Shown here piece after piece: positions 8,265-16,782 of a stretch of 47,974 nucleotides of DNA; within the stretch, counting starts at the first letter, position 1; every line of letters begins with the position of its first letter. The DNA is taken from contig NZ_JACNMO010000033.1 of assembly GCF_020622345.1 (NCBI RefSeq), forward strand, positions 1 through 47,974. The letters run 5' to 3'. Source of the stretch: Roseobacter weihaiensis (GTDB taxonomy: Bacteria > Pseudomonadota > Alphaproteobacteria > Rhodobacterales > Rhodobacteraceae). The notes under the pieces were generated by a model that had not been told where the DNA came from, searched no databases, and saw only the letters and a program-made list of their open reading frames with translations. The position numbers were made by a program, and so were the translations under genes.

Positions 8265-9452
8265 GTGTTTCGATTGCACACGTCGCTTGCGGCGGCATTT
8301 GCTGTATTTTTGTCTGCGGGGGCGGCTCTGGCCATTGAGGTCAAAGCAGCCGTGCTGCGCATTGACTACCCCACACTCTTGCCTGTCAGCCGGTATGACT
8401 TGCCGCCGGACGATCTTGGCTTTGCCGGGGCGGCTCTGGCCGATGAGGACAATGGCACCACGGGAGGGTTTCTGGGCCACACGTATGAGACCATCACCGT
8501 GGCGGTGCCGCCTGAAGACGCGGACGCGGCCATGGCAAAAATACTGGAGGACGGGATCAGGCTGGTGGTCTTGCAGTCGCGCAAGGAGGATCTGCTGCGG
8601 CTGACGGACCAGGCAGCGGAGGCGGGGGCGCTGGTGTTCAACGCGCGGGCTGCCGACAACGGGCTGCGCGATGACGCCTGCCGGGCCAACCTGCTGCACA
8701 CAGCCCCCTCGCACGGGATGAAGGCGGACGCAGTCGCGCAATTCGCCGTCTGGAAAAAATGGACGGATTGGTTCCTGATTGCCGGCAGTAACCCGCAGGA
8801 TATGGCTCTGGCGGAGGCTTACCGCAAGGCGGCGGGCAAATTCGGGGCACGGATCGTCGAGGACCGGTCCTTTGAGGATACCGGCGGGTCGCGGCGGACG
8901 GATTCCGGTTATGTCATGGTCCAGCGCCAATTGCCCACCTTTACCCAGCGTGCCGAAGATCATGACGTCGTGATTGCCGCCGATGAGACGGATTATTTTG
9001 CCCGGTTCCTGAGCTATCACCTGTGGACACCGCGCCCGGTGCTGGGCTCCGGCGGGCTGGTACCCACATCGTTTCACGGCGCGCATGAAGCTTACGGTGC
9101 GATGCAATATCAGACTCGGTTCGAAGCGCTCACAGGCCGCTACGTCAGAGCAGAGGATTACAACGTCTGGTTGGCCCTGCGTGTCGTCGGTGAGGCCGTG
9201 ACCCGCGCCAACACCGCCGACCCCGAGGGCGTGCGCAACTACGCGCTTTCGGATGAATTTGAGCTGGCGGCCTTCAAAGGTCAAAAGGTGACATTCCGCG
9301 ACTGGAATGGTCAGCTGCGACAGCCGATCCTGCTGCATGACGGGATGATCACCGTCAGCGTCAGCCCGCAGGAAGGGTTTCTGCATCAGACATCCCCGCT
9401 CGACACGATGGGCCTCGACCGGCCCGAATCCCGCTGCACCGCTTTTGAATAA
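8265..9452 (+). CDS. PQQ-type ABC transporter substrate-binding protein (LutA-like)
   Basis: This 395-aa periplasmic binding protein is of the type I fold (branched-chain amino-acid-binding-like). It starts at GTG 8265 behind AAGGGAGGA and has a signal peptide ending near ALA|IEV. It matches the binding protein of the ABC system that accompanies PQQ-dependent alcohol catabolism. In Methylorubrum extorquens a related set forms the lut lanthanide-uptake cluster, so a role in lanthanide or lanthanide-chelate import is inferred. The permease and ATPase expected to pair with it lie far away at 27139-28646. It is followed 12 bp later by a YVTN propeller gene. Confidence 0.85.
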   Translation: MFRLHTSLAAAFAVFLSAGAALAIEVKAAVLRIDYPTLLPVSRYDLPPDDLGFAGAALADEDNGTTGGFLGHTYETITVAVPPEDADAAMAKILEDGIRLVVLQSRKEDLLRLTDQAAEAGALVFNARAADNGLRDDACRANLLHTAPSHGMKADAVAQFAVWKKWTDWFLIAGSNPQDMALAEAYRKAAGKFGARIVEDRSFEDTGGSRRTDSGYVMVQRQLPTFTQRAEDHDVVIAADETDYFARFLSYHLWTPRPVLGSGGLVPTSFHGAHEAYGAMQYQTRFEALTGRYVRAEDYNVWLALRVVGEAVTRANTADPEGVRNYALSDEFELAAFKGQKVTFRDWNGQLRQPILLHDGMITVSVSPQEGFLHQTSPLDTMGLDRPESRCTAFE

Positions 9453-9464
9453 GGAGAGACACCG

Positions 9465-10436
9465 ATGAAATCCTTGCTACTCTCAACGTCGCTTGCCGTC
9501 CTGATGGCCGTGCCCGCCTATGCCGGAAAGGCGTTCATCTCGAACGAGCGCGGCAACACCATCACGGTGGTCAATACGGAGACCTGGGAAGTGGAGGCGG
9601 AGTTTTTCGCCGGAAACCGTCCCCGCGGGATCACGGCGAGCCCTGATGGCAGCGTGATCTATGTCTGCGCCTCCGATGACAACCTCGTGCGCGTTTTCGA
9701 TTCCACCACCTATGAGGAACTGCCCAGCCTGCCCTCGGGCCCCGACCCGGAGCTGTTCATTCTGGAACCCTCGGGCAAGCGGCTCTACATCGCCAATGAG
9801 GATGACAATCTGGTCACGGTGACGGATACGGAAACCCGCACGATCCTGGCTGAAGTGCCCGTGGGGGTGGAGCCTGAAGGCATGGGCATGAGCCCGGATG
9901 CGAAATTTGTCGTCAATACCTCCGAGACGACGAACATGGCGCATTTCATCTCAACCGAGGACTACACGATCAAGCACAATATCCTGGTCGATCAGCGGCC
10001 GCGCTATGCCCAGTACACCGCTGACGGGTCCCGGCTCTTTGTGACCTCCGAGATTGGCGGCACGGTGTCGGTCATGGATATCGCCGAGGATGGCACCCCC
10101 ACGCTGGTGCACAAGATTTCCTTTGAGGTCGCAGGTGTGCAGCCTGAATGGTTGCAGCCCGTGGGGGCCAAGGTGACCTCCGATGGCAGACGTCTGTTTG
10201 TCGCGCTCGGGCCAGCAAACCGCGTCGCGGTGGTCGATGCGCAAAGCCTTGAGGTGCTGGATTACATCCTTGTGGGCCAGCGGGTCTGGCAGCTCGATTT
10301 CACACCGGATGAGAAATACCTGCTGACCACCAACGGCAATTCCAACGATATCACCGTGATCGATGTCGCCAAGGAACAAGCAATAAGATCCATTCAGGTG
10401 GGACAACAGCCCTGGGGCGTTGTGACCATCGAATAG
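9465..10436 (+). CDS. YVTN beta-propeller protein of the PQQ-ABC/lut-like operon
   Basis: This 323-aa exported protein has a signal peptide ending at AYA|GKA and about seven propeller blades with the YVTN-type repeat (GNTITVVNTETWEVEAEF, RLYIANEDDNLVTVTD and similar). The ribosome binding site is AAGGAGAG. It lies between the lutA-like gene and two small exported proteins, the gene order typical of the PQQ-dependent catabolism ABC cluster. Its partner is unknown. It shares family but not close sequence with the propeller encoded at 6150-7091, so the cluster carries two distinct propellers. Confidence 0.87.
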   Translation: MKSLLLSTSLAVLMAVPAYAGKAFISNERGNTITVVNTETWEVEAEFFAGNRPRGITASPDGSVIYVCASDDNLVRVFDSTTYEELPSLPSGPDPELFILEPSGKRLYIANEDDNLVTVTDTETRTILAEVPVGVEPEGMGMSPDAKFVVNTSETTNMAHFISTEDYTIKHNILVDQRPRYAQYTADGSRLFVTSEIGGTVSVMDIAEDGTPTLVHKISFEVAGVQPEWLQPVGAKVTSDGRRLFVALGPANRVAVVDAQSLEVLDYILVGQRVWQLDFTPDEKYLLTTNGNSNDITVIDVAKEQAIRSIQVGQQPWGVVTIE

Positions 10437-10470
10437 TCTCGTTCAAAGACATAAAGAGGGGAGTACCAAG

Positions 10471-10908
10471 ATGAGAAAACTGTTGATGGCTGCTGTGATG
10501 GCCATGATGAGCACACCAGTGGTCGCCGCACCCTTGTGTGATGATCTGGGGTTCGCCGGGTTGCTGGCCAAATGCAACCGGGGCGAGACGATCAAGCTGA
10601 CGCTGGCCTCTGGCCAACCGTTGGGGGAGGACGTGCAATTACAGTCCGGCGCCTACTACAAGCTGGAGATTACGGCCGACGGGTCTGCCGAACTTGCCGT
10701 GGAGGGCGCCAGTTTTTTCCGGGCAATCTGGATGAATGAGATCGTGATCAACAGCATCGAAATCCGGCCCATGGCAATCGACAGCATCGAGTTCGACAAG
10801 GCCGGTGTGGCTGAGCTGTCCTTTATCGCCATCAAACCTGGTCGTCACGAGTTGCGCATTCCCGGATCTACCGGCGACGCGCAATCCGTCACTCTTTCCA
10901 TTCAATAA
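10471..10908 (+). CDS. small exported protein, cupredoxin-like, unknown function
   Basis: This 145-aa protein has a signal peptide (cleavage near VAA|PLC), a short N-terminal segment with Cys23 and Cys35, and a mostly beta domain. The end of that domain (LSFIAIKPGRHELRIPG) resembles the last strands of cupredoxins and copper-binding proteins. The usual copper ligands (His-Cys-His-Met) are not obvious, so copper binding is not claimed. A strong GAGGGGAG ribosome binding site precedes it. It is co-directional with the lutA-like operon and 17 bp upstream of the PepSY-like gene. By position it could correspond to one of the uncharacterised exported proteins of lut clusters. Confidence 0.75.
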   Translation: MRKLLMAAVMAMMSTPVVAAPLCDDLGFAGLLAKCNRGETIKLTLASGQPLGEDVQLQSGAYYKLEITADGSAELAVEGASFFRAIWMNEIVINSIEIRPMAIDSIEFDKAGVAELSFIAIKPGRHELRIPGSTGDAQSVTLSIQ

Positions 10909-10925
10909 AAGAAGGATCACTTGAT

Positions 10926-11177
10926 ATGAAATTCACCCTGATAGTGGCGGCCGTCGCCCTGATGTCGGCTCCGGCTTTTGCAGAAGACGCTGTGGATGCC
11001 GAGACGGTCGAAAAAATCGAAGCAATGTTGGCCTCGATCGAGTGCCAGATGGACCCTGACGACATCGAGGTCGAAGAGGATGGTTACGATCTTGACGATG
11101 TGATCTGCAAAGGAGGCGATCAGTTCGACATCAAGCTGGACAAGGAATTCAACGAGGTGAGCCGACGCGCGGAGTAA
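10926..11177 (+). CDS. acidic PepSY-like periplasmic protein, candidate lanthanide binder
   Basis: This 83-aa protein has a signal peptide of about 19 residues (AFA|EDA), leaving a mature protein of about 64 residues that is extremely acidic. The segment GYDLDDVICKGGDQFDIKLD fits the strand pattern of a single PepSY domain. Clusters such as DPDD and EVEED precede it, and Cys40 and Cys61 could form a disulfide. LanPepSY of Methylobacillus flagellatus is a PepSY-domain protein shown to bind lanthanides. A similar role here, beside a lanthanide-dependent dehydrogenase and lut-like genes, is inferred. It has no EF-hand loop, so it is not lanmodulin. Confidence 0.78.
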   Translation: MKFTLIVAAVALMSAPAFAEDAVDAETVEKIEAMLASIECQMDPDDIEVEEDGYDLDDVICKGGDQFDIKLDKEFNEVSRRAE

Positions 11178-11203
11178 GCCGCGCCCGGTCGCGGGAGAAC
11201 GCG

Positions 11204-12172
11204 ATGAGACGCCTGAGCCGACTGTTCTGCGCGCTGGTGATGGCATTCAGCGGACCTGTGCTCGCTGATGACATGCCGACCATTCGCGCCGCTGTGCTCA
11301 AGATCGGCACGGTGAATTGGGAACTGGCGACGATCACTGAAAACGGGCTGGACCGGCAGCACGGCTTTGTGCTGGAGGTCCAGCCGTTTGCGGACAATGG
11401 CGCCACGCGTATCGCGGTTGAAGGCGGTGAGGCCGACATGGCCGTTGCCGATTGGATTTGGGTCGCCCGTCAGCGCGCGGCGGGCAAAGACTATGTCTTT
11501 ATCCCCTATTCGCGCGCCGTGGGCGGGCTGGTCGTGCCCGAGACCAGCACCGCACAGTCTCTGGAGGACCTCAGGGACGGCAAGATCGGCATCGCCGGTG
11601 GTCCGTTGGACAAATCCTGGCTGATCCTGCGGGCCTATGCGCAACAGCAGTATGGTTTCGATCTGAAAGCGGAAACGGAGCAGGTCTACGGCGCGCCGCC
11701 TCTGATCTTCAAATCGGCAACCGGGGATGAATACGCAGGCGCCATTAATTTCTGGCACTTTCTGGCCAAGAACAAGGCGGCAGGCATGCGCGAGCTGATC
11801 TCGGTGGAAGAGGCAGGGGCAGCCCTCGGTCTGGACACCGACACACCGCTTCTGGGGTATTACATGAGGGAGAGTTTTCTGGACGAACATCCCGATCTGG
11901 CGCAGTCCTTTTTCGAGGCGAGCCGGGCTGCCAAGGACATGCTGGCCACGTCGGACGCGGCCTGGGAGGCCATACGCTCCCGTATGAACGCGCAATCCGA
12001 GGCGCAATACGAGCAGTTGAAATCTGACTGGATCGCGGGCATTCCGGCGCGGGGGCCGATTGATGCCAGGGCCGCGGATGACATGCTTGGGCTGATGCAG
12101 AAGTTGGGCGGTCCGGAGCTTGTGGGCGCTGCCACATCCGTGCCGGATGGTCTTTTCGCGGACGTCCAGTAA
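11204..12172 (+). CDS. NitT/TauT-type ABC transporter substrate-binding protein
   Basis: This 322-aa exported protein (signal peptide ending near VLA|DDM) has the pattern of the SsuA/THI5/NMT1 family: an opening strand followed by WELATITENGLD, then AVEGGEADMAVADWIWVARQRAAG and GIAGGPLDKSWLILRAYA. These proteins bind nitrate, sulfonates, pyrimidine precursors or other small anions or chelates; the ligand here cannot be read from sequence. It heads a complete transporter (binding protein, permease, ATPase) that continues the lut-like operon 26 bp after the PepSY-like gene. The context suggests a ligand linked to methanol oxidation, such as a metal chelate or a cofactor precursor. Confidence 0.88.
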   Translation: MRRLSRLFCALVMAFSGPVLADDMPTIRAAVLKIGTVNWELATITENGLDRQHGFVLEVQPFADNGATRIAVEGGEADMAVADWIWVARQRAAGKDYVFIPYSRAVGGLVVPETSTAQSLEDLRDGKIGIAGGPLDKSWLILRAYAQQQYGFDLKAETEQVYGAPPLIFKSATGDEYAGAINFWHFLAKNKAAGMRELISVEEAGAALGLDTDTPLLGYYMRESFLDEHPDLAQSFFEASRAAKDMLATSDAAWEAIRSRMNAQSEAQYEQLKSDWIAGIPARGPIDARAADDMLGLMQKLGGPELVGAATSVPDGLFADVQ

Positions 12173-12179
12173 TGCGAAA

Positions 12180-12929
12180 ATGACCGGCGCGCGGCTCACT
12201 CCTGTTTTCTCCATGATCGGGTTGCTTGCGCTCTGGGTGGTTGCAGCTCTTCTGACCGACGACACCCAGATACTGCCAACCCCTTGGCAACTGGGGCCGC
12301 CCTTCCAGCAGGAAGTGGCATCTGGCGAGCTGCTGACCCACCTCGGCGCAACCATCATCCGGGTCATCTGGGCGTTCACGCTTGCCATGACGCTGGGAAC
12401 CGCTCTGGGCTTGATCATGGGCCGATCTGCGGCGGTGAACGCCTGGCTTGACCCCTGGCTTGTTGTTTTCCTGAACCTTCCCGCCCTCGTGCTGATCGTG
12501 CTGTGCTACCTGTGGATCGGCCTTACAGAGGCCGCTGCCATCACAGCGGTGACGCTCAACAAGATCCCCAATGTCGCCGTGGTGATCCGTGAAGGTGCTC
12601 GCGCGCTCGATCCTGATCTTGACGCGATGAGCAAGGTCTACCGGATGTCGTGGCTGGCCCGCATGCGGCACGTCGTGTTCCCGCAACTTGCCCCTTTCAT
12701 CGCCGCTGCGGCCCGCTCCGGGGTGGCTGTGATCTGGAAGATCGTGCTGGTGGTCGAGTTTCTGGGACGCTCCTCCGGCGTTGGCTTTCAGATCCATCTT
12801 TACTTCCAGCTCTTTGATGTGGCGATGGTCCTGGTTTACGCGTTTTCCTTCATTTGCGTCATGCTGCTCTTTGAATGGCTCTTTCTGCAACCGTTCGAGC
12901 GTCGGGCAAGACGATGGCGGACAGCATGA
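12180..12929 (+). CDS. ABC transporter permease (NitT/TauT type)
   Basis: This 249-aa inner-membrane protein has about six transmembrane segments and the BPD-transport EAA-type loop (region VIREGARALDPDLDAMSKVYRMS). It follows the binding-protein stop by 7 bp and its own TGA overlaps the ATPase start (ATGA). The start at 12180 is the first in-frame ATG after the upstream stop; the frame is open further upstream but that part overlaps the binding protein. Confidence 0.88.
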   Translation: MTGARLTPVFSMIGLLALWVVAALLTDDTQILPTPWQLGPPFQQEVASGELLTHLGATIIRVIWAFTLAMTLGTALGLIMGRSAAVNAWLDPWLVVFLNLPALVLIVLCYLWIGLTEAAAITAVTLNKIPNVAVVIREGARALDPDLDAMSKVYRMSWLARMRHVVFPQLAPFIAAAARSGVAVIWKIVLVVEFLGRSSGVGFQIHLYFQLFDVAMVLVYAFSFICVMLLFEWLFLQPFERRARRWRTA

Positions 12930-13552
12930 TAACGGTCGATATCAGGTCAAAACATTTTGCCGGCACACCCGTGCTTGGCCCGCTCACCTTTCGCGTGGCA
13001 CCGGGGGAAACACTCGCCATTGTCGGACCGTCGGGGATCGGCAAATCCACGCTGTTACGGATCGTGGCGGGTGTGGACGCGGCGTTTGATGGCAATGTGG
13101 AAAGGCCAGCGGCGACAGCTTTTGTCTTTCAGGAGCCGACCCTGTTGCCGTGGCGATCCGTCCTGCAAAACCTGCTGCTGCTGCATCCGCAGCTAAACCC
13201 GGAGGCCGCCCGCACCATGCTCGCCCGCGTCGGTCTGGAGGGCAAAGACAGCCTCTTTCCCGGACAGCTTTCGCTTGGCCAGCAGCGGCGACTTTCGCTG
13301 GCGCGGGCATTTTGCGGCGCGCCGGAGCTGTTGATTATGGATGAGCCTTTCGTCTCGCTGGATACCGAAACCGCCGAGACGATGTTGAAACTGACCGAAG
13401 GTCTGATCGCCGAACATCACCCGGCCACGCTTTTTGTGACCCACGACATGCGGGAAGCGGACCGGTTGGCAGATCGTGTCCTGACGTTACGAAGCCATCC
13501 CGCCGGAGCCATCGTGGCGGGTATCTCTTCGGTCGCGGATCAGGCGGGATGA
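12926..13552 (+). CDS. ABC transporter ATP-binding protein (NitT/TauT type)
   Basis: This 208-aa ATPase has Walker A GPSGIGKST, Q-loop FVFQEPTLLPWRSV, signature LSLGQQRR (Leu replaces the second residue of the usual LSGGQ), Walker B LLIMDEP and switch histidine THDM. The ATGA overlap with the permease favours the start at 12926, although ATG 12914 is also in frame. It is shorter than most family members (about 250 aa) because the C-terminal part is short. It ends the plus-strand operon and converges on glyA with 43 bp between stops. Confidence 0.88.
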   Translation: MITVDIRSKHFAGTPVLGPLTFRVAPGETLAIVGPSGIGKSTLLRIVAGVDAAFDGNVERPAATAFVFQEPTLLPWRSVLQNLLLLHPQLNPEAARTMLARVGLEGKDSLFPGQLSLGQQRRLSLARAFCGAPELLIMDEPFVSLDTETAETMLKLTEGLIAEHHPATLFVTHDMREADRLADRVLTLRSHPAGAIVAGISSVADQAG

Positions 13553-13595
13553 AAGGCGCGCGGTTTTCACCCGCTCTAAATATGTCGTCAGCGGC

Positions 13596-14882
13596 TCAGT
13601 AGATCGGATGAGCCGCGCAGAGCGCTTTTGCCTTGGCCTTCGTGGTCGCTTCGATGTCAGCGTTTCCGTCCGGGCCATTGGCCGCAAGCCCTTCAACCAC
13701 ATCGACAATCCAGTCGGCGATATCCCGGAAGTCCTGTTCGTCAAACCCACGGGTTGTGCCTGCGGAGGAGCCCAGACGAATGCCGCTGGTAATCATGGGT
13801 TTTTCGTCATCAAAGGGAATCCCGTTCTTGTTGCAGGTGATGTTGGCGCGTCCAAGGGCGGCTTCGGTTTCGTTGCCTTTGACGCCTTTGGGCCGCAGGT
13901 CGACCAGCAAAAGATGGGTGTCCGTGCCGTGGGTAACGGTCTCCAGCCCCCGTTTGTGGAGTTGGTCGGCCATGGCTTGGGCGTTGCGGATCACGCGGCT
14001 GATGTACTCCTTGAAAGCGGGTTGCTGGGCCTCTGCAAAAGCAACGGCTTTGGCTGCGATCACATGCATGAGCGGGCCGCCCTGGATGCCTGGGAAAATG
14101 GCGGAGTTGAACTTCTTGGCCAGCGTCTCGTCATTGGTCAGGATCATGCCACCACGCGGGCCGCGCAGGGTCTTATGCGTGGTTGTGGTGACCACATGGG
14201 CGTGCGGGAAGGGGCTGTCGTATTGTCCGGCGGCGATCAGCCCGGCGAAATGCGCCACATCCGCCAGCATGTAGGCGCCCACGCTGTCGGCAATCTCGCG
14301 GATACGCGCAAAATCGATCTGTCGCGGAATGGCCGATCCTCCCGCGATGATCATTTGAGGTTTGTGTTCATGCGCCAGGGCTTCGATCTGGCCGTAGTCG
14401 ATATCGAGCGTATCGGGCTTGACACCGTACTGAACGGGCTTGAACCACTTGCCGGACTGATTGGGCTTGGCACCGTGGGTCAGATGCCCGCCTGCGTCCA
14501 GTGACATGCCGAGGATCGTATCACCGGGCTGTAGCAGCGCCTGGAACACACCCTGATTGGCCTGCGACCCGGAGTTCGGCTGCACATTCGCAAACGCGCA
14601 GCTGAAAAGCGCGCAAGCTCGTTCAATCGCCAGATCTTCGGCAATGTCGACATACTGGCAGCCGCCATAGTAGCGCCGACCGGAATAGCCTTCGGCGTAT
14701 TTGTTGGTCATGATGCTGCCCTGTGCCTCAAGCACCGCGCGGCTGACAATGTTCTCCGATGCGATCAGTTCGATCTCTTCGCGCTGGCGTTGCAACTCCG
14801 AAGAAATCGACGTTGCCACAGCCGGGTCGGACTGCGCCAGCGATGTGGTGAAAAAGCCGTTGTCTTTGAAGGGGGCATTCAT
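13596..14882 (-). CDS. glyA: serine hydroxymethyltransferase
   Basis: This 428-aa PLP enzyme transfers the C1 unit of methylene-tetrahydrofolate to glycine to make serine, the entry step of the serine cycle. The PLP lysine is Lys237 in [14 protein letters not shown]. The N-terminal folate-site region and the [12 protein letters not shown] motif are also typical. The start at 14882 (ATG) has GGAG 7 bp upstream. It is the last gene of the minus-strand serine-cycle operon (sgaA-mtkA-mtkB-hprA-glyA), so this copy is probably dedicated to C1 assimilation, with a housekeeping copy elsewhere. Confidence 0.96.
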   Translation of the reverse strand: MNAPFKDNGFFTTSLAQSDPAVATSISSELQRQREEIELIASENIVSRAVLEAQGSIMTNKYAEGYSGRRYYGGCQYVDIAEDLAIERACALFSCAFANVQPNSGSQANQGVFQALLQPGDTILGMSLDAGGHLTHGAKPNQSGKWFKPVQYGVKPDTLDIDYGQIEALAHEHKPQMIIAGGSAIPRQIDFARIREIADSVGAYMLADVAHFAGLIAAGQYDSPFPHAHVVTTTTHKTLRGPRGGMILTNDETLAKKFNSAIFPGIQGGPLMHVIAAKAVAFAEAQQPAFKEYISRVIRNAQAMADQLHKRGLETVTHGTDTHLLLVDLRPKGVKGNETEAALGRANITCNKNGIPFDDEKPMITSGIRLGSSAGTTRGFDEQDFRDIADWIVDVVEGLAANGPDGNADIEATTKAKAKALCAAHPIY

Positions 14883-14923
14883 ATTGGATCTCCGAAGGTA
14901 AACAGGGTCAGGGCAGGTTTTTT

Positions 14924-15895
14924 TCAGGCCACCCGGTCGCGCGGGGTTTGCCCGCTGAAAAAGGCGTTCAGGTTTTCGATGACACGGTATCCCATGGCTT
15001 CGCGTGCTTCCTTGGTCGCGCTGCCCAGATGTGGCAGCATCACCAGGTTGTCGCATTGCGCGAGATCGGGGTTGATCCGGGGCTCGCCGTCAAAAACGTC
15101 CAGCGCCGCGCCGCCGATGGTCTCGAACATCAGCGCTTGCGTCAGGGCCAGCTCATTCACGACCTCGCCGCGGGAGGTGTTGATCAGGTAGGCATCCGGC
15201 TTCATCAGGTTCAGCCGGGTCGCGTTGATCATATTGCGGTTTTCAACACCGCCGGGACAATGCAGCGAGACGAAATCACATTGCGGCAGCAAATCCTCAA
15301 TCGTGTCGACCTGCCGGGCGTTGTAGCGCGCCAGCACCTCTGCCGGGACGAGAGAGCGATTGTAGACAACAATGTCCATGCCAAAGCCATGATGCGCGCG
15401 GCGTGCCATTTCCTGCCCGATGCGGCCAAATCCGATGATACCGAGGACCTTGCCGGACACCTTGCGCCCGACCAGATGCGTTGGGCGCCATCCCGTCCAG
15501 TTGCCTGCCCGGACCTCCCGCTCGCCTTCGCCTGCGCGGCGCGCGACCATCAGCATCAACGTCATGGCCAGATCGGCGGTACATTCTGACAGCACATCCG
15601 GCGTGTTGGTGATGGCGATCCCCTGGTTCTTGGCACTGCCAACATCGATATGGGTAAAGCCCACCCCGTAGTTCGCGAGGATCTTGGTGCGCGGTTTCGC
15701 AACGTCAAAAGCGTCCGCCCCGATCTTGTCGGTCACGGTGGGCAGCACCGCGTCATACTGGCGGATGGCCTCGCGAAACTCCATGCTGCTGAGCGGTTTG
15801 TCGTCGCGGTTCAGCACCACGTCATAGTTTTCAGCAAGCCGCGCTTCGACGGCAGCCGGCCAGCGGCGGGTGACCAGAACAGAAGGTTTCTGCAT
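14924..15895 (-). CDS. hprA: hydroxypyruvate reductase / D-glycerate dehydrogenase
   Basis: This 323-aa D-2-hydroxyacid dehydrogenase reduces hydroxypyruvate to D-glycerate in the serine cycle. The NAD-binding glycine motif GFGRIG spans residues 155-160. The catalytic residues are Arg242 (TSRGEV), Glu271 (DGEP) and His289 (LPHLGSA). Its start overlaps the mtkB stop by 1 bp (TGATG). Its place between malate thiokinase and glyA, downstream of sgaA, fixes the substrate assignment; by sequence alone it could also act on glyoxylate. Confidence 0.92.
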   Translation of the reverse strand: MQKPSVLVTRRWPAAVEARLAENYDVVLNRDDKPLSSMEFREAIRQYDAVLPTVTDKIGADAFDVAKPRTKILANYGVGFTHIDVGSAKNQGIAITNTPDVLSECTADLAMTLMLMVARRAGEGEREVRAGNWTGWRPTHLVGRKVSGKVLGIIGFGRIGQEMARRAHHGFGMDIVVYNRSLVPAEVLARYNARQVDTIEDLLPQCDFVSLHCPGGVENRNMINATRLNLMKPDAYLINTSRGEVVNELALTQALMFETIGGAALDVFDGEPRINPDLAQCDNLVMLPHLGSATKEAREAMGYRVIENLNAFFSGQTPRDRVA

Positions 15896-16782
15896 CAGGC
15901 GGCCTCCATCACTTGGGCGATTGTTGCACCGATCGAGGCGGGCGTTTCGGCAACCGTCACCCCCGCGGCCGATAGAATTTCAACCTTTTCGCTGGCGCTT
16001 TCACCAAAGGCCGAGATGATGGCCCCGGCATGACCCATTGTCCGGCCTTTGGGGGCCGTCAAACCGGCCACATAGGCAATCACGGGTTTGGTTACGTGAT
16101 CGCGAATGTAGGCGGCGGCTTCGGCTTCCTGCGGGCCGCCGATCTCGCCGATCAGTGCGATGACATGGGTCTGGTCATCCTGTTCAAAGCGTTCCAGAAT
16201 GTCCCTGAACGAGGACCCGTTTATGGGATCACCTCCGATACCCACCGACGTGCTGACGCCGATGCCGCGCTCTTTCAGCTGCGCGGCCGCCTCATACCCC
16301 AGTGTGCCCGAGCGGCCAACGATGCCCACATGTCCGGGCAGATAGATATGGCCCGGCATGATCCCCAAAAGCGCCTTGCCCGGACTGATCGTGCCTGCAC
16401 AGTTCGGGCCGGTCAGCACCATGCGTTTTTCTCGGGCATAGCGGTACATGTAGCGCTTCACGCGGATCATATCCAAGGCAGGGATGCCGTCGGTGATGCA
16501 GACACAATAGCGGATACCGCTGTCGGCGGCTTCCATGATGCTGTCCGCGGCAAAGGGGGGCGGCACGATGACAAGGCTGGCCTCGGCGCCGGTCTCTGCA
16601 ACCGCCTCTTCTACCGTGTCGAAAACCGGCAGGCCCTCGACCGTCTCTCCGCCTTTGCCGGGTACCACGCCGCCGACCACGTTGGTGCCATAATCCATCA
16701 TTTCCCTGGTGTGGAAGCGCGCCATCTTTCCGGTGATACCGTGGATGATGACCTTTGTGTCGCGGTCCAAAAGAATGCTCAT
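15895..16782 (-). CDS. mtkB: malate--CoA ligase (malate thiokinase) alpha subunit
   Basis: This 295-aa protein resembles the alpha subunit of succinyl-CoA synthetase. It has a CoA-binding Rossmann domain at the N-terminus and the phospho-histidine His251 in MGHAGAI. Together with mtkA it converts malate, CoA and ATP to malyl-CoA. The neighbours sgaA and hprA, and malyl-CoA lyase just across the divergent regulator, argue for malate rather than succinate as substrate. It overlaps mtkA by 4 bp (ATGA). Confidence 0.93.
   Translation of the reverse strand: MSILLDRDTKVIIHGITGKMARFHTREMMDYGTNVVGGVVPGKGGETVEGLPVFDTVEEAVAETGAEASLVIVPPPFAADSIMEAADSGIRYCVCITDGIPALDMIRVKRYMYRYAREKRMVLTGPNCAGTISPGKALLGIMPGHIYLPGHVGIVGRSGTLGYEAAAQLKERGIGVSTSVGIGGDPINGSSFRDILERFEQDDQTHVIALIGEIGGPQEAEAAAYIRDHVTKPVIAYVAGLTAPKGRTMGHAGAIISAFGESASEKVEILSAAGVTVAETPASIGATIAQVMEAA

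Noticed and set aside
10926-11177. Lanmodulin-like protein
   Set aside because: The protein is acidic and periplasmic, but no EF-hand loop with regularly spaced Asp residues is present; the pattern fits PepSY better.
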